Assembly: GCA_913057195.1 (NCBI GenBank)
Contig: CAJXNL010000001.1
Location: forward strand, 1 to 64,000
Direction: 5' to 3'
DNA from: an uncultured Wenzhouxiangella sp.
GTDB taxonomy: Bacteria > Pseudomonadota > Gammaproteobacteria > Xanthomonadales > Wenzhouxiangellaceae
DNA length: 64,000 nucleotides
Positions 42,099 to 51,632 of this stretch are shown one piece after another. Position 1 is the stretch's first letter. Each line of letters begins with the position of its first letter. The notes beneath the pieces are model-generated. The model was not told the DNA's origin. It saw nothing but the letters and a program-made list of their open reading frames with translations, and searched no databases. A program made the translations under genes and the position numbers.

Positions 42099-44669
42099 AT
42101 GATTAAAAATGTCTTGACTTTTGCTGTATTGCTTGCGGTGTCGAGCACCTTTTCACTCGCACAAAGCCCCATTGTCAAACCAGGTGCACCAGGGCAAGAC
42201 AGTCAGTTCTTGGATTCTGATGAGGCCAGCCGATTGACAGGCGCCTCCGTCACCGCCGCTGATCTTCGATTCATGCGCGACATGATCCCACATCATCAAC
42301 AAGCCTTGGATATGGCGGCACTCGTTCCAGATCGGACGAGCCAAAATGCCATTGTCGACTTGGCGCGTCGCATTGCAACATCACAAGAAGACGAGATTGA
42401 GTTCATGGAAGGCTGGCTGGTGGCTCAAGGCCAGAACAAACCCGACCGATCATGGCAACACCATGTAGGAGGAATGCACCCGACGAACGGTGGGCATAGC
42501 GGCCACGACCAAGCCACACCGTCGGCTCCGCATAATATGCAGGCTCAGCCCAATCAACCGGCGGCCTCTGACCACATCATGGAAGGCATGGCCACACTCG
42601 AAGAAATGGCTCAACTGAAGGCCTCAGAAGGGCAAGCCTTTGATCAGCTTTTTTTAAGGCTCATGATTACCCATCATGAGGGCGCACTGACCATGGTCGA
42701 AGAGTTGCTGGATACTCAAGGATCTGCCCGAGACCCAGCGCTCTATGAGTTTGTCACCGACGTTCAAAATGATCAAGAAGCAGAAATTGATCGTATGTTT
42801 GCAATGGTCAATGACCTTGTGGATGATCCCAGGGTCGGCTTAGCCGCTGGCTTCCGAGACGCTGAGTCTGCGATATCAAACTTGACCCTTCTGAAAGCAT
42901 TGCCCAAACCAGCTGGCTTTTTCGATCCAGCCAATCCCGCCGGATTGCCTCTCGACAAGGACAGCGAGGATGACCTTGACGATGCAGACTCAAAAACCGA
43001 GCTGGCGGAGACGGGTGATAATGCCGGCGATGACGCTGAAAAACGCCCAAGCTTGTTGGACTTCGCAAACACTGACATCGCATTTTTTGATGATGTGATG
43101 GTGGCAGGCAGCTATCATGGCTTTAACATCTATGACATCGCCACCCCTGCCCAACCCAAACTGGTCAGCTCTGTGGTCTGCCCCGGTGGTCAGGGCGACA
43201 TCACGGTGGTCGATGACCTGCTTATTATGTCTGTTGAGCAGACGCGCGCGCGTTTGGATTGCGGCTTGGAGGGGGTTGCTGAAGATATCAGCAATGAACG
43301 CTTCAGGGGATTGCGAATATTTGACATCAGCAATATTGAGGTGCCCCGTCAGGTCGGCGCTGTTCAAACCTGTCGTGGCTCCCATACCCACAGCGTCGTT
43401 GCGGTGGATGATGAGTCCATCCTTGTCTATAACTCCGGCACGGCCCCGGTCAGAGACGGTGAGGAACTGGCGGGCTGTTCAGACGAGTCTCCATGGAAAG
43501 ACGAGTCAACCGCACTGTTTCGGATTGATGTGATTGAAATACCCATCAACCGTCCCAGTGAGGCGAAAATCATCAAAAGTCCTGCGGTGTTTGCAGACCC
43601 AGAAACCGGCGCACTGGCCGGCCTTTGGACGCGCGGTGACCATGGCCCAAGAACACAAACCACCAATGAAACCAATCACTGCCATGACATTACCGTTTTC
43701 CCGACGCTGAATATTGCAGCCGGTGCATGCTCGGGCAATGGCATTATTTTTGATATCAGTGACCCCATTAACCCGAAAAGAATTGATGAGGTGGTGGACG
43801 CAGGCTTTGCGTATTGGCACTCCGCCACGCTGAGCAATGACGGATCGAAAGTTCTTTACACCGATGAGTGGGGAGGCGGCACTCGCCCGCGCTGTCGAGC
43901 CTCAGATCCTTTGACGTGGGGTGCCAACGCCATCTATAACCTTGTAGACAATGAGTTGGTCTTTGGTGGCTATTACAAAATGCCCGCCCCTCAAAGTGAC
44001 AAGGAAAATTGTGTGGCTCACAATGGTTCTTTGATACCCGTGCCCGGTCGCGACATCATGGCTCAAGCTTGGTATCAAGGGGGGTTGTCCGTATTTGACT
44101 TTACAGACCCTGCCAACGCCGAAGAAATCGCTTTTTTTGATCGTGGCCCTGTCAGTGATGAGCACTTAGTGACTGGGGGATACTGGTCAACTTATTGGTA
44201 CAACGGACATATTTACGGGACCGCGATTGTTCGGGGCGTGGATGTCTTTGAGCTGGTGCCGTCCGAGAGCCTGAGTGCATACGAAATTGAGGCGGCCAAG
44301 ATGGCTGACATGGGTGATGTGTTCAATCCCCAGACACAAATGCCGGTCAGTTGGCCGATACACCCAACCATTGCGCAGGCTTATGCCGATCAGCTTGCTC
44401 GATCTCAACACCTCGACACCGAGCAACGTCAAACACTTGAGGCCATCCTCCTGGAAGCTGAGTCGATAATCGATGACGGCGGTAACGACAGCGCTTTGGC
44501 GGACAAGCTCAGCGATTGGGCCACCAAGGCACGGTCGTTGGTGGCTCAGCCTCAACGGACTGCGTCCCGATCAGCTCAGGGGTTGTCTGAGGTTTTGGAT
44601 GCGCTGAGTCTTCGACTTAATCGGTCGCTTGCTCAGGAATCGGCTTTGCCCGATAGAGACTCGACATAG
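42099..44669 (+). CDS. Secreted DUF305-LVIVD fusion protein
   Basis: Encodes 856 residues. After a signal peptide (1-22, cleavage after SLA) comes a DUF305 ferritin-like four-helix domain (about 45-250) with MIPHHQQALDMA and MITHHEGALTMVEE, then an acidic linker (about 280-315) and a long LVIVD-repeat beta-propeller (about 317-717) with recurring units such as GFNIYDIATPAQPKLV and GIIFDISDPINPKRID, ending in a helical tail. DUF305 proteins are often linked to metal (copper) handling, LVIVD propellers to surface proteins; the combined role is unknown. GAGAG precedes the ATG. Its 3' end overlaps convergent tyrA by 37 bp. Confidence 0.85.
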   Translation: MIKNVLTFAVLLAVSSTFSLAQSPIVKPGAPGQDSQFLDSDEASRLTGASVTAADLRFMRDMIPHHQQALDMAALVPDRTSQNAIVDLARRIATSQEDEIEFMEGWLVAQGQNKPDRSWQHHVGGMHPTNGGHSGHDQATPSAPHNMQAQPNQPAASDHIMEGMATLEEMAQLKASEGQAFDQLFLRLMITHHEGALTMVEELLDTQGSARDPALYEFVTDVQNDQEAEIDRMFAMVNDLVDDPRVGLAAGFRDAESAISNLTLLKALPKPAGFFDPANPAGLPLDKDSEDDLDDADSKTELAETGDNAGDDAEKRPSLLDFANTDIAFFDDVMVAGSYHGFNIYDIATPAQPKLVSSVVCPGGQGDITVVDDLLIMSVEQTRARLDCGLEGVAEDISNERFRGLRIFDISNIEVPRQVGAVQTCRGSHTHSVVAVDDESILVYNSGTAPVRDGEELAGCSDESPWKDESTALFRIDVIEIPINRPSEAKIIKSPAVFADPETGALAGLWTRGDHGPRTQTTNETNHCHDITVFPTLNIAAGACSGNGIIFDISDPINPKRIDEVVDAGFAYWHSATLSNDGSKVLYTDEWGGGTRPRCRASDPLTWGANAIYNLVDNELVFGGYYKMPAPQSDKENCVAHNGSLIPVPGRDIMAQAWYQGGLSVFDFTDPANAEEIAFFDRGPVSDEHLVTGGYWSTYWYNGHIYGTAIVRGVDVFELVPSESLSAYEIEAAKMADMGDVFNPQTQMPVSWPIHPTIAQAYADQLARSQHLDTEQRQTLEAILLEAESIIDDGGNDSALADKLSDWATKARSLVAQPQRTASRSAQGLSEVLDALSLRLNRSLAQESALPDRDST

Positions 44670-45757
44670 ACCCGACCGCGGGTCATCAAATTGGCGAACG
44701 CCGCAGCATCATCCGCTGCAATTGCCTCTTGGATCATGCCCACGGCGCGTGTCAGCGCGTCGTGGGCCAAGTGCCCGTGCTCATTGAGCTTTTGGATCTC
44801 GTAATAAACCGCAGGGCTCTCGTAGGCGACATCCGAAGCAATTGCCAGCTGGCGCGCAAAAGTGGTGCTGGATAACTCAGACAGCTCACTGGCGCCTATT
44901 CCCGTCTCGACCAATGCCACTAAAAATGCAATGTTAATGGTGTGTGAGAGGCCAAGGACCAACGCCATCAGTCGATCATGCCGGTCGATGGGAATGGTCA
45001 CAGTCTCAGCCATTGTGTCAGAAAATATGGCTTTGGCTTCCTCGACTGCCAACGGCGAGCCCACGTCCATCAGCAAGATATGACGGCCGGACAGCAAGGC
45101 CGTATCAGGACCAAACATGGGATGCACGGAGCATACTTTTAGGCCTTGGTGGCACGCTGCATGTAACGCCTCAATCAAAGGCGTTTTGATAGAACCCACA
45201 TCAAACACTAAAGCAGACGTTTGTCGTTCACTTAATTCATAAAGCAAAGTGGCTGTAATCCCGGGCGGCGTCGCCAATACGATGACATCGAAATTCAGCC
45301 CTGCCTGACGCCAGTCGCTGAGATGCCGTGTTGACTCAGTTGTCGAGACTGCAGGGTCTGCAATCGTCACTTGATAGCCTTGCGCGTCCAAAAAATTTGC
45401 CAACCACACGCCTAAGCGGCCCGCACCACCGATCACCAAGGCATGCAGCCCCTCACCGCGATGGGCGCGCCGGACCTGATCTTGCTCTTGCTGAGTCAAG
45501 GAAGCCTCAATCAGCCGAGCAATCAAATCTTCAGCCAGATCCGGGTCCAGTGCCAATTCTTGCGCCTTTGAACGCACTGCATTGAGCACATCACGCTCAC
45601 GACGGAAATCACGAAGCTGACGACCAGCTTGTGCTTTTATCTCGCCAATTTCGGACACAATCCGTTGGCGCTGCGCAGCCAGCTCGACGAGATGCTGATC
45701 AACGTTATCAAGTGCCTCGCGTAAAGCATTAAGCTGTGAATGGGAATGTTCAGACAT
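44633..45757 (-). CDS. tyrA: Chorismate mutase/prephenate dehydrogenase (T-protein)
   Basis: Encodes 374 residues, equal to E. coli TyrA (373). The N-terminal AroQ chorismate mutase (about 1-90; LREALDNVDQHLVELAAQR) is fused to an NAD-dependent prephenate dehydrogenase with VIGGAGRLGVWLANFL and the HPMFGPD motif near residue 197. It makes 4-hydroxyphenylpyruvate for tyrosine. The start at ATG 45757 gives the standard N-terminus. A class II DAHP synthase at the window's right edge would feed the same pathway. It stands alone, divergent from the CIA30-like gene. Confidence 0.95.
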   Translation of the reverse strand: MSEHSHSQLNALREALDNVDQHLVELAAQRQRIVSEIGEIKAQAGRQLRDFRRERDVLNAVRSKAQELALDPDLAEDLIARLIEASLTQQEQDQVRRAHRGEGLHALVIGGAGRLGVWLANFLDAQGYQVTIADPAVSTTESTRHLSDWRQAGLNFDVIVLATPPGITATLLYELSERQTSALVFDVGSIKTPLIEALHAACHQGLKVCSVHPMFGPDTALLSGRHILLMDVGSPLAVEEAKAIFSDTMAETVTIPIDRHDRLMALVLGLSHTINIAFLVALVETGIGASELSELSSTTFARQLAIASDVAYESPAVYYEIQKLNEHGHLAHDALTRAVGMIQEAIAADDAAAFANLMTRGRVYVESLSGKADS

Positions 45758-45831
45758 GGTCAAGCCAGCGCCTCTCAGGCTATGCAGATGGACTCCTCGC
45801 GCCAAAGCAGATTCGGGAGTATGATCTGCGT

Positions 45832-46449
45832 ATGGTAACGAATATTGCACACCGTTTTTGCCTGGCGCTACTTTTGATGGCTGGGGGCTCATGGGCCGCT
45901 GAAGACCGCCCAATTGGCCAAACGTTGCTCATTGATGACTTCCAAAGCGGGACTGGACAGGCAGTTTTTGGGACATCTTGGTCTGGATTCAGTGACCGAG
46001 TCATGGGCGGGCGCTCCGAGATTAATTTGGCCTATCAACGCTTGAGTGACAACAGCTTATCTTTACGATTGTCAGGTCCTGTCCGGTTAGACAATAACGG
46101 CGGCTTCATCCAAGCAAGACTGCCACTAGAGCAATCCGGTCAGCGCTTCGATGCCAGCGGCTGGTCAGGCATTGAAGTGACCGCGCGCGCTGCGCCTGGG
46201 GCGTACTATGTTCATTTGCGCTCGCGCGCGACTTGGTTGCCATGGCAGTATTACTCAGCCCAGATTGGCTTTAATGATGCTGAAAGGTGGCAAACGCATC
46301 GGATTCCATTTGAGCTCTTTCAGGCTGAAGCAACCCGTTCAGTGCTCGATGTCTCATCACTGAAAAGTGTTGCGATCGTCGCATATGGTGAGGCATTCGA
46401 CGCCGATATTGAGCTTAAAAGACTGTCGTTCTATCGCGAAGAAGACTGA
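45832..46449 (+). CDS. CIA30-like exported protein
   Basis: Encodes 205 residues: a signal peptide (about 1-23, ending SWA) and a CIA30/CBM11-like beta-sandwich (IDDFQSGTG, SDRVMGGRSEINL, GPVRLDNNGGFIQARL, SGIEVTARA). In mitochondria CIA30 is a complex I assembly factor; bacterial exported relatives have no established role and no complex I genes are near. The start at 45832 gives the signal peptide; the longer opening would overlap tyrA. Its 3' end overlaps the convergent deacylase gene by 19 bp. Confidence 0.8.
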   Translation: MVTNIAHRFCLALLLMAGGSWAAEDRPIGQTLLIDDFQSGTGQAVFGTSWSGFSDRVMGGRSEINLAYQRLSDNSLSLRLSGPVRLDNNGGFIQARLPLEQSGQRFDASGWSGIEVTARAAPGAYYVHLRSRATWLPWQYYSAQIGFNDAERWQTHRIPFELFQAEATRSVLDVSSLKSVAIVAYGEAFDADIELKRLSFYREED

Positions 46450-47600
46450 CCAGCAATAATGGCCTGAACCAGTTGCACACAGCGGTCAAGTTGCTCTATT
46501 TCAATGAATTCATCGGGTTGATGTGCTTGGTCGATTGAGCCTGGCCCACACACAATTGATGGGAGCCCTGCAGACTTAAAGTTGCCCCCTTCGGTTGCAA
46601 AGCCCACCTCCCCAGTGCCTCCAGGCGCCACACCCGGTAGCGCTCGAAGCCAAGATTCAATCCCAGACTCGTCTGACGGCGTTAATGGTGGCACCCGGGC
46701 AATGGCTTCAGTGACCACTGAAGCACTTGGGGCATAACGACGCAAGTCGGGCAGAACATTCTCCTCAACCCAGGCATTTAGAGCGTTGATAATCTCATCT
46801 GGATCCTCGTCAGGCAGTGCACGATACTCCCATTGGAACTCACACCGAGCCGGCAAGATATTGACTGCTGTCCCACCCTCAATCAAACCAACCTGGACTG
46901 TGGTGTACGGGGGTTCGGCTCCGCTGGTACTGCCTTCTAAGCGCTTGGATTCGCCCAGTTGATACAGTTTTTCAATCATTCGAGACGCTGCAAAAATAGC
47001 GCCACCCCCACGGTGTGGTTGGCTGGAGTGGGCGGCTTGCCCTGTCACCACGGTTTTGAAAACATTGATGGATTTATGTGCCTTGACCACCTCCATGGAA
47101 GTGGGCTCACCAATGAGCACACGCTCCGGCCGACCCACATGGCTGATCAGGTCCTCTATCAGCCCATCAACACCGATACAGCCCACCTCTTCATCATATG
47201 ACATTGCCAGATGAATCGGAGCGGTAAGCGCATCGATATCAGCGGATTCTAAACACGCCATGCACACCGCCAAAAACCCCTTCATGTCCGCGCTGCCACG
47301 ACCATATAGACGACCATTGATCTCAGTCAAAATAAATGGATCAGTGGACCAGTCTTGCCCATCGACAGGCACCACATCGGTGTGACCAGATAACACCACA
47401 CCAGGTCCTGTCTCAGGACCAAATGAGACCAATAGATTTGCTTTTGTCCGATCGGCGTTCCAAGTGCGACGACATCGGCCCCCTCGTTCAGTCAACAAGG
47501 CCTCAGCCCAATCGATCAGTGCCAAATTCGATTCACGCGAAACAGTGGGAAAAGCCACCAGTTCTGAAAGTCGCTCAATGCTTTTTTGGTTCACACTCAT
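46431..47600 (-). CDS. ArgE/DapE-family deacylase (acetylornithine deacetylase-like)
   Basis: Encodes 389 residues of M20 metallopeptidases. The metal-binding residues are in LSGHTDVVPVDG (His), GRGSADMKGF (bridging Asp), SYDEEVGCIG (catalytic Glu pair) and GPGSIDQAHQPDE (His). The layout is close to ArgE of arginine synthesis. Its translational coupling with a sodium symporter (ATGA overlap) and DUF3311 protein, and its position facing a secreted dipeptidyl peptidase, make use of imported N-acylated amino acids or dipeptides an alternative; hence I give no gene symbol. Confidence 0.85.
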   Translation of the reverse strand: MSVNQKSIERLSELVAFPTVSRESNLALIDWAEALLTERGGRCRRTWNADRTKANLLVSFGPETGPGVVLSGHTDVVPVDGQDWSTDPFILTEINGRLYGRGSADMKGFLAVCMACLESADIDALTAPIHLAMSYDEEVGCIGVDGLIEDLISHVGRPERVLIGEPTSMEVVKAHKSINVFKTVVTGQAAHSSQPHRGGGAIFAASRMIEKLYQLGESKRLEGSTSGAEPPYTTVQVGLIEGGTAVNILPARCEFQWEYRALPDEDPDEIINALNAWVEENVLPDLRRYAPSASVVTEAIARVPPLTPSDESGIESWLRALPGVAPGGTGEVGFATEGGNFKSAGLPSIVCGPGSIDQAHQPDEFIEIEQLDRCVQLVQAIIAGQSSSR

Positions 47601-49096
47601 GCGTTGCCCTCATGACTGATTGATGACTGAAATGGTGCGGGATCAAGAAAGCGAGATGTATGCTCACTCGACTGGGCTTTGGTGACCAGTGACACAGCCA
47701 CCAAAACCGGTATATGGACCATCAAACCCAAAACCCCTTCGTGCAGCCCCCATGGAATACTGTCGGGATTAAAAAATCCAAATAATGCCGCACCCGCACC
47801 GGCAATCAAACCACATAAAACACCTAAGGTAGTGGCGCGCCCCCAAAACAACGCAGCCACCACCGGAGGCGCCAGTTGCGCAATCACGCCATATGAGGTC
47901 AATAGCAAGACCACTAAGGATTGCCCCTCACTGACTGCAAAAAAGTACGCCACCCCGCCAGCGAGCACCATCACGACCCGAATCATCCATCGCTGGGTGT
48001 ACTCAGAGAGCGTCGCAAACGGTCGCACACCGTCTTCTACTGCAACAGACGCTGTGGCATGCAACAGGGCATCGCCCGTGGACATGGAAGCGGAAAGCGC
48101 ACCCGCGCAAAAAAGGCCAACAACAATCAAAGGCAGGTCCACTGTCAAAATCAACTCAGGCAAAATGAAGTCTGGCCGGTCCACATTAGGCAACGCCATT
48201 ACCCCAGCAAAGCCAATCAAAAAAACCGGTACCAGAAACAGCTGAAAAGTGGGAAACAAAACAACAGTTTGTCGAATGATTTTCTCATTCTTTGCCGTGA
48301 AGGCCTTCATAAAAATGTGGGGCCACATCGTGAGTCCTACGGCGCTAATAATAATGGCGCTCGTATAACCTCCCCAGCTCCATGGATTGCCGTTAGAAGC
48401 CAGTCCAGGCAAAGTAAGCAAATTCGGGTGGTTATCAATAATCTCAGTGAACATGGGACCAATGCCACCATGCAGCGCATGCGGCAAATACAGCCCAAGG
48501 GCCCACGCGATGACAATCATAAACAGCCCTTGAAACGTGTTGGTCCAGCCGACTGCGGCCACCCCACTGGTCAGAACATAGATCATCACAATTCCATAAC
48601 TGACCAGACTGCCTAGCCACAAGGGCACCTGCCCTTCAGTGACCGCTTCAATGACAATCCCTGCTCCTTTCATTTGTAGCGTGATGTAAGGGATCAGCGC
48701 CACAACGCTCACCAACGCGATCAAAATTGAAAGAGTCTTTGAGGGAAATCGCGCGGTCAGAAACTGGGCTTGTGTCACCAGCCGCAATCGGCGACCAATG
48801 CGGGCGATCTTAGGGCCCATCACATACCAAGGCGCAATCCCCAATACACCGTACGACAGGATGTAAAAGGCAGCAGCGCCGCGGGAATACGCCCAACCTG
48901 GCCCCCCAAGAAAAGCAAATGCAGAAAACACGGTGGCACCCGTTACAAAGTACATCACCAATAAACCAAAGTTCCGATCTCCAGCCACATACCCATCGAC
49001 CGTGGCAGAGGTGCCTTTGCCTGCCCGCAGCCCAATGGCCAGCGTGACCAGCAAATATCCCACTATCATTGAGGTCACCACCAACCACTGGCTCAT
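47597..49096 (-). CDS. Sodium:solute symporter (SSS family)
   Basis: Encodes 499 residues with about 13 transmembrane segments. The LeuT-fold SSS signatures are seen in DGYVAGDRNFGLLVMYF near residue 32 and YISLQ-like YITLQMKGAG near residue 138, plus FCAGALSASMSTGDALLHA around 350, where sodium is bound. The substrate is unknown; related symporters that work with DUF3311 proteins often carry monocarboxylates, amino acids or pantothenate. I choose ATG 49096 because its ATGA overlaps the DUF3311 stop; a longer opening would cover that gene. Confidence 0.9.
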   Translation of the reverse strand: MSQWLVVTSMIVGYLLVTLAIGLRAGKGTSATVDGYVAGDRNFGLLVMYFVTGATVFSAFAFLGGPGWAYSRGAAAFYILSYGVLGIAPWYVMGPKIARIGRRLRLVTQAQFLTARFPSKTLSILIALVSVVALIPYITLQMKGAGIVIEAVTEGQVPLWLGSLVSYGIVMIYVLTSGVAAVGWTNTFQGLFMIVIAWALGLYLPHALHGGIGPMFTEIIDNHPNLLTLPGLASNGNPWSWGGYTSAIIISAVGLTMWPHIFMKAFTAKNEKIIRQTVVLFPTFQLFLVPVFLIGFAGVMALPNVDRPDFILPELILTVDLPLIVVGLFCAGALSASMSTGDALLHATASVAVEDGVRPFATLSEYTQRWMIRVVMVLAGGVAYFFAVSEGQSLVVLLLTSYGVIAQLAPPVVAALFWGRATTLGVLCGLIAGAGAALFGFFNPDSIPWGLHEGVLGLMVHIPVLVAVSLVTKAQSSEHTSRFLDPAPFQSSISHEGNA

Positions 49097-49299
49097 TCGC
49101 GATCTCCACGTGAGCACTCGAGGCCAATCAGCACCACAAAGCCCAGAATAATCCATAGAATTGACCATGCCAGCGGCACAGGCAGCCCACCAATTAAGGG
49201 CTTCGGCTCAGCAAACCAGGACGCTACGGGCCACATCACCGCCACACAGTAGACGATGAAAAAGCCAACCGCAAAAGACGCTCTCCACCTGGATTTCAT
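49093..49299 (-). CDS. DUF3311 small membrane protein
   Basis: Encodes 68 residues with two hydrophobic segments (about 8-28 and 40-58) separated by the PLIGGLPVPLAW motif that is typical of DUF3311. These proteins lie next to SSS symporters and are thought to be small accessory subunits. The ATG at 49299 is preferred; it starts the conserved region. It overlaps the symporter gene by four bases and is divergent from the peptidase gene across 71 bp, where both promoters must lie. Confidence 0.85.
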   Translation of the reverse strand: MKSRWRASFAVGFFIVYCVAVMWPVASWFAEPKPLIGGLPVPLAWSILWIILGFVVLIGLECSRGDRE

Positions 49300-49370
49300 G
49301 GCCCAATAGTAGCAAGAAGTCAACCTAGGAGAGTGGCATAATAAGAATCACTGACTGAAGGATCTTACCG

Positions 49371-51632
49371 ATGGCCCACCGAATCATTTTTTGGCTTTCA
49401 CTATTGCTTTTTTCAACACCACTGGCCGCGCAAACCACCAGCGCACAGTCATTGACGCTCGAGCGGATATTTTCCAGCCCAGAACTCTCAGGGAGCACGC
49501 TCAGACAAGTAAAACTCTCACCTGCTGGGGATCGGGTGACTTTCCTAAGAGGGCAAGAAAATGACAAAAACCGGATGGACCTGTGGGAATATCACATTAA
49601 AGATCAACAATCCCGCCCGTTGGTTGAAGCCGATCAGGTCATGCCCGATGAGCGCCCACTGAGCGAGGAAGAAAAAGCACGCCGTGAGCGAGCGAGAATT
49701 TCATCATTACGCGGCATTGTTGAGTATGACTTTTCAGCCGATGGACGGTTCCTAATCTTTCCTTTGGGTGGCAATGTCTACGTTGTTGACCTTGAGCGAA
49801 GCCCAATCAGGGTAGAAGCCGTCACCACCAGCAGCTCATTTGATACGGATCCCAAGATTTCGCCTGATGGGCGTCGCGTGGCCTTCATTCGTGACCAAGA
49901 TCTATGGGTGGCAAACCTCACCGATCAGACTGTTCGAGCGATCACAACTGATGGCAACGGCCCCATCAAAAACGGCATGGCTGAATTCATTGCGCAAGAA
50001 GAAATGGGCCGGAACACCGGATATTGGTGGTCTCCCAGCGGCGATGCGATCGCATTTTTACGCGTCGACGAATCACGCATTGAAATGACCAAACGCTATG
50101 AGGTCAACGCAGATCGAATCGACATGGTTAACCAGCGCTACCCTTATGCCGGTACCGACAATGTGACCTATCAGCTTGGGATTGCATCTATCCATAAAGA
50201 GTCCAATCCACAGGATCACATCCAGTGGATCAACCTAGGCCAGGAGACGGACATATACATCCCTCGAGTTCAGTGGTTGCCCGACGGCCAATCATTAAGC
50301 TATCAGCGCCAAAGCCGAGATCAGAAAATCCTTGAATTGGTCACCTATGATCTCGACACCAAAAAACAACGTGTTGTCATGACTGAACAGTCAGATACCT
50401 GGATCAATCTGCACGACAATCTGTATTACCTGTCTGACGGTTCTGGGTTTATTTGGTCCTCAGAGCGCAGTGGCTACAATCATTTGTACCTTTATCTTTT
50501 TGATAGTCAAAAACTCAAGCCGTTGACCCAAGGAGCATGGGCAGTGGACGAGCTGGTTGGTGTGGATGAGGCATTGGGATTGGTGTATTTCACCGCCGCT
50601 TACCCTGATCCAACACAAAAGCAACTAATGCGAACTTCCATGGTGACGCAAGCGCCTGATGTCGCCACTCCAGTAAGCACCAAAGCTGGGTGGCATGAGC
50701 TGGTGATGGATAACGATGCGGCGTTTTATATTGATCAATACTCGAGCACCACTCAGCCGCCTCAGCTGTCATTACATCGCGCTGATGGGGAGCATCTGGC
50801 CTGGCTCAATGAAAACACAATCGCTCCCGAACACCCATATTGGCCATATGCCAATGAGCATCGGCGTGGAGAGTTCGGTGTTTTGCGAGGCCCAGAGGCT
50901 CAGCGTCTTCATTACCGAATGATTACACCTCCCGGATTCAATAAAAATGAACAGTATCCAGTTGTTGTGCATGTCTACGGTGGGCCGACCTCACGGCTCG
51001 CCACAAACCAATGGTCTCGGCGCATATTAATTGAGCAGTACATGGCTCAACAAGGCTTTATTGTCTTCTCCCTAGACAACCGCGGTGTGGTTCGCCAGGG
51101 CAAAGCATTCCAGGATGCGGCTTATCAACGGCTGGGCCGCATCGAAATGGTTGATCAGATGGTGGGCGTTGATTGGCTGCGATCACAACCTTTCATTGAT
51201 GCTGACAAGATTGGGATTTTTGGTTGGAGCTATGGTGGATACGTCGCCTTGATGGCGGCCAGTCAATATCCTGGAGATTTTGCAGCAAGTGTCGCTGTGG
51301 CACCCGTGACCGACTGGTCACTGTATGACACGCACTATACTGAACGTTATTTAGGGCATCCAGAAAAAGCCCAAGAGGCCTACGAAAAAGCAAACGTCTT
51401 AACCTATGCCGATGAGATACAAGATCCGCTGTTGCTGATCCATGGTATGGCTGACGACAACGTGCTTTTTACGCATTCCACTGTACTGATGCAGGCACTT
51501 CAAGAGCAAACCATTGAGTTTGACTTAATGACCTATCCAGGTGAAAAACACGCCATTTCTGGAAAAAGTCAACGACTACACGCTTATCAAACAATCTCCA
51601 ACTTTTTCAAACGCCACCTTGAACCGAATTGA
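49371..51632 (+). CDS. Dipeptidyl peptidase IV, secreted S9 family peptidase
   Basis: Encodes 753 residues: a signal peptide (about 1-21, cleavage after LAA), an eight-bladed DPPIV N-terminal propeller (about 70-500) with the ISPDGRRVAFIRD-like blades and the FIAQEEMGRNTGYWW region that holds the double-Glu substrate anchor, and an alpha/beta hydrolase domain. The catalytic triad is Ser620 in GWSYGGY, Asp in GMADDNVLF and His in GEKHAIS. It releases Xaa-Pro dipeptides in the periplasm or outside. Its 3' end overlaps convergent aceK by 26 bp. Confidence 0.95.
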   Translation: MAHRIIFWLSLLLFSTPLAAQTTSAQSLTLERIFSSPELSGSTLRQVKLSPAGDRVTFLRGQENDKNRMDLWEYHIKDQQSRPLVEADQVMPDERPLSEEEKARRERARISSLRGIVEYDFSADGRFLIFPLGGNVYVVDLERSPIRVEAVTTSSSFDTDPKISPDGRRVAFIRDQDLWVANLTDQTVRAITTDGNGPIKNGMAEFIAQEEMGRNTGYWWSPSGDAIAFLRVDESRIEMTKRYEVNADRIDMVNQRYPYAGTDNVTYQLGIASIHKESNPQDHIQWINLGQETDIYIPRVQWLPDGQSLSYQRQSRDQKILELVTYDLDTKKQRVVMTEQSDTWINLHDNLYYLSDGSGFIWSSERSGYNHLYLYLFDSQKLKPLTQGAWAVDELVGVDEALGLVYFTAAYPDPTQKQLMRTSMVTQAPDVATPVSTKAGWHELVMDNDAAFYIDQYSSTTQPPQLSLHRADGEHLAWLNENTIAPEHPYWPYANEHRRGEFGVLRGPEAQRLHYRMITPPGFNKNEQYPVVVHVYGGPTSRLATNQWSRRILIEQYMAQQGFIVFSLDNRGVVRQGKAFQDAAYQRLGRIEMVDQMVGVDWLRSQPFIDADKIGIFGWSYGGYVALMAASQYPGDFAASVAVAPVTDWSLYDTHYTERYLGHPEKAQEAYEKANVLTYADEIQDPLLLIHGMADDNVLFTHSTVLMQALQEQTIEFDLMTYPGEKHAISGKSQRLHAYQTISNFFKRHLEPN

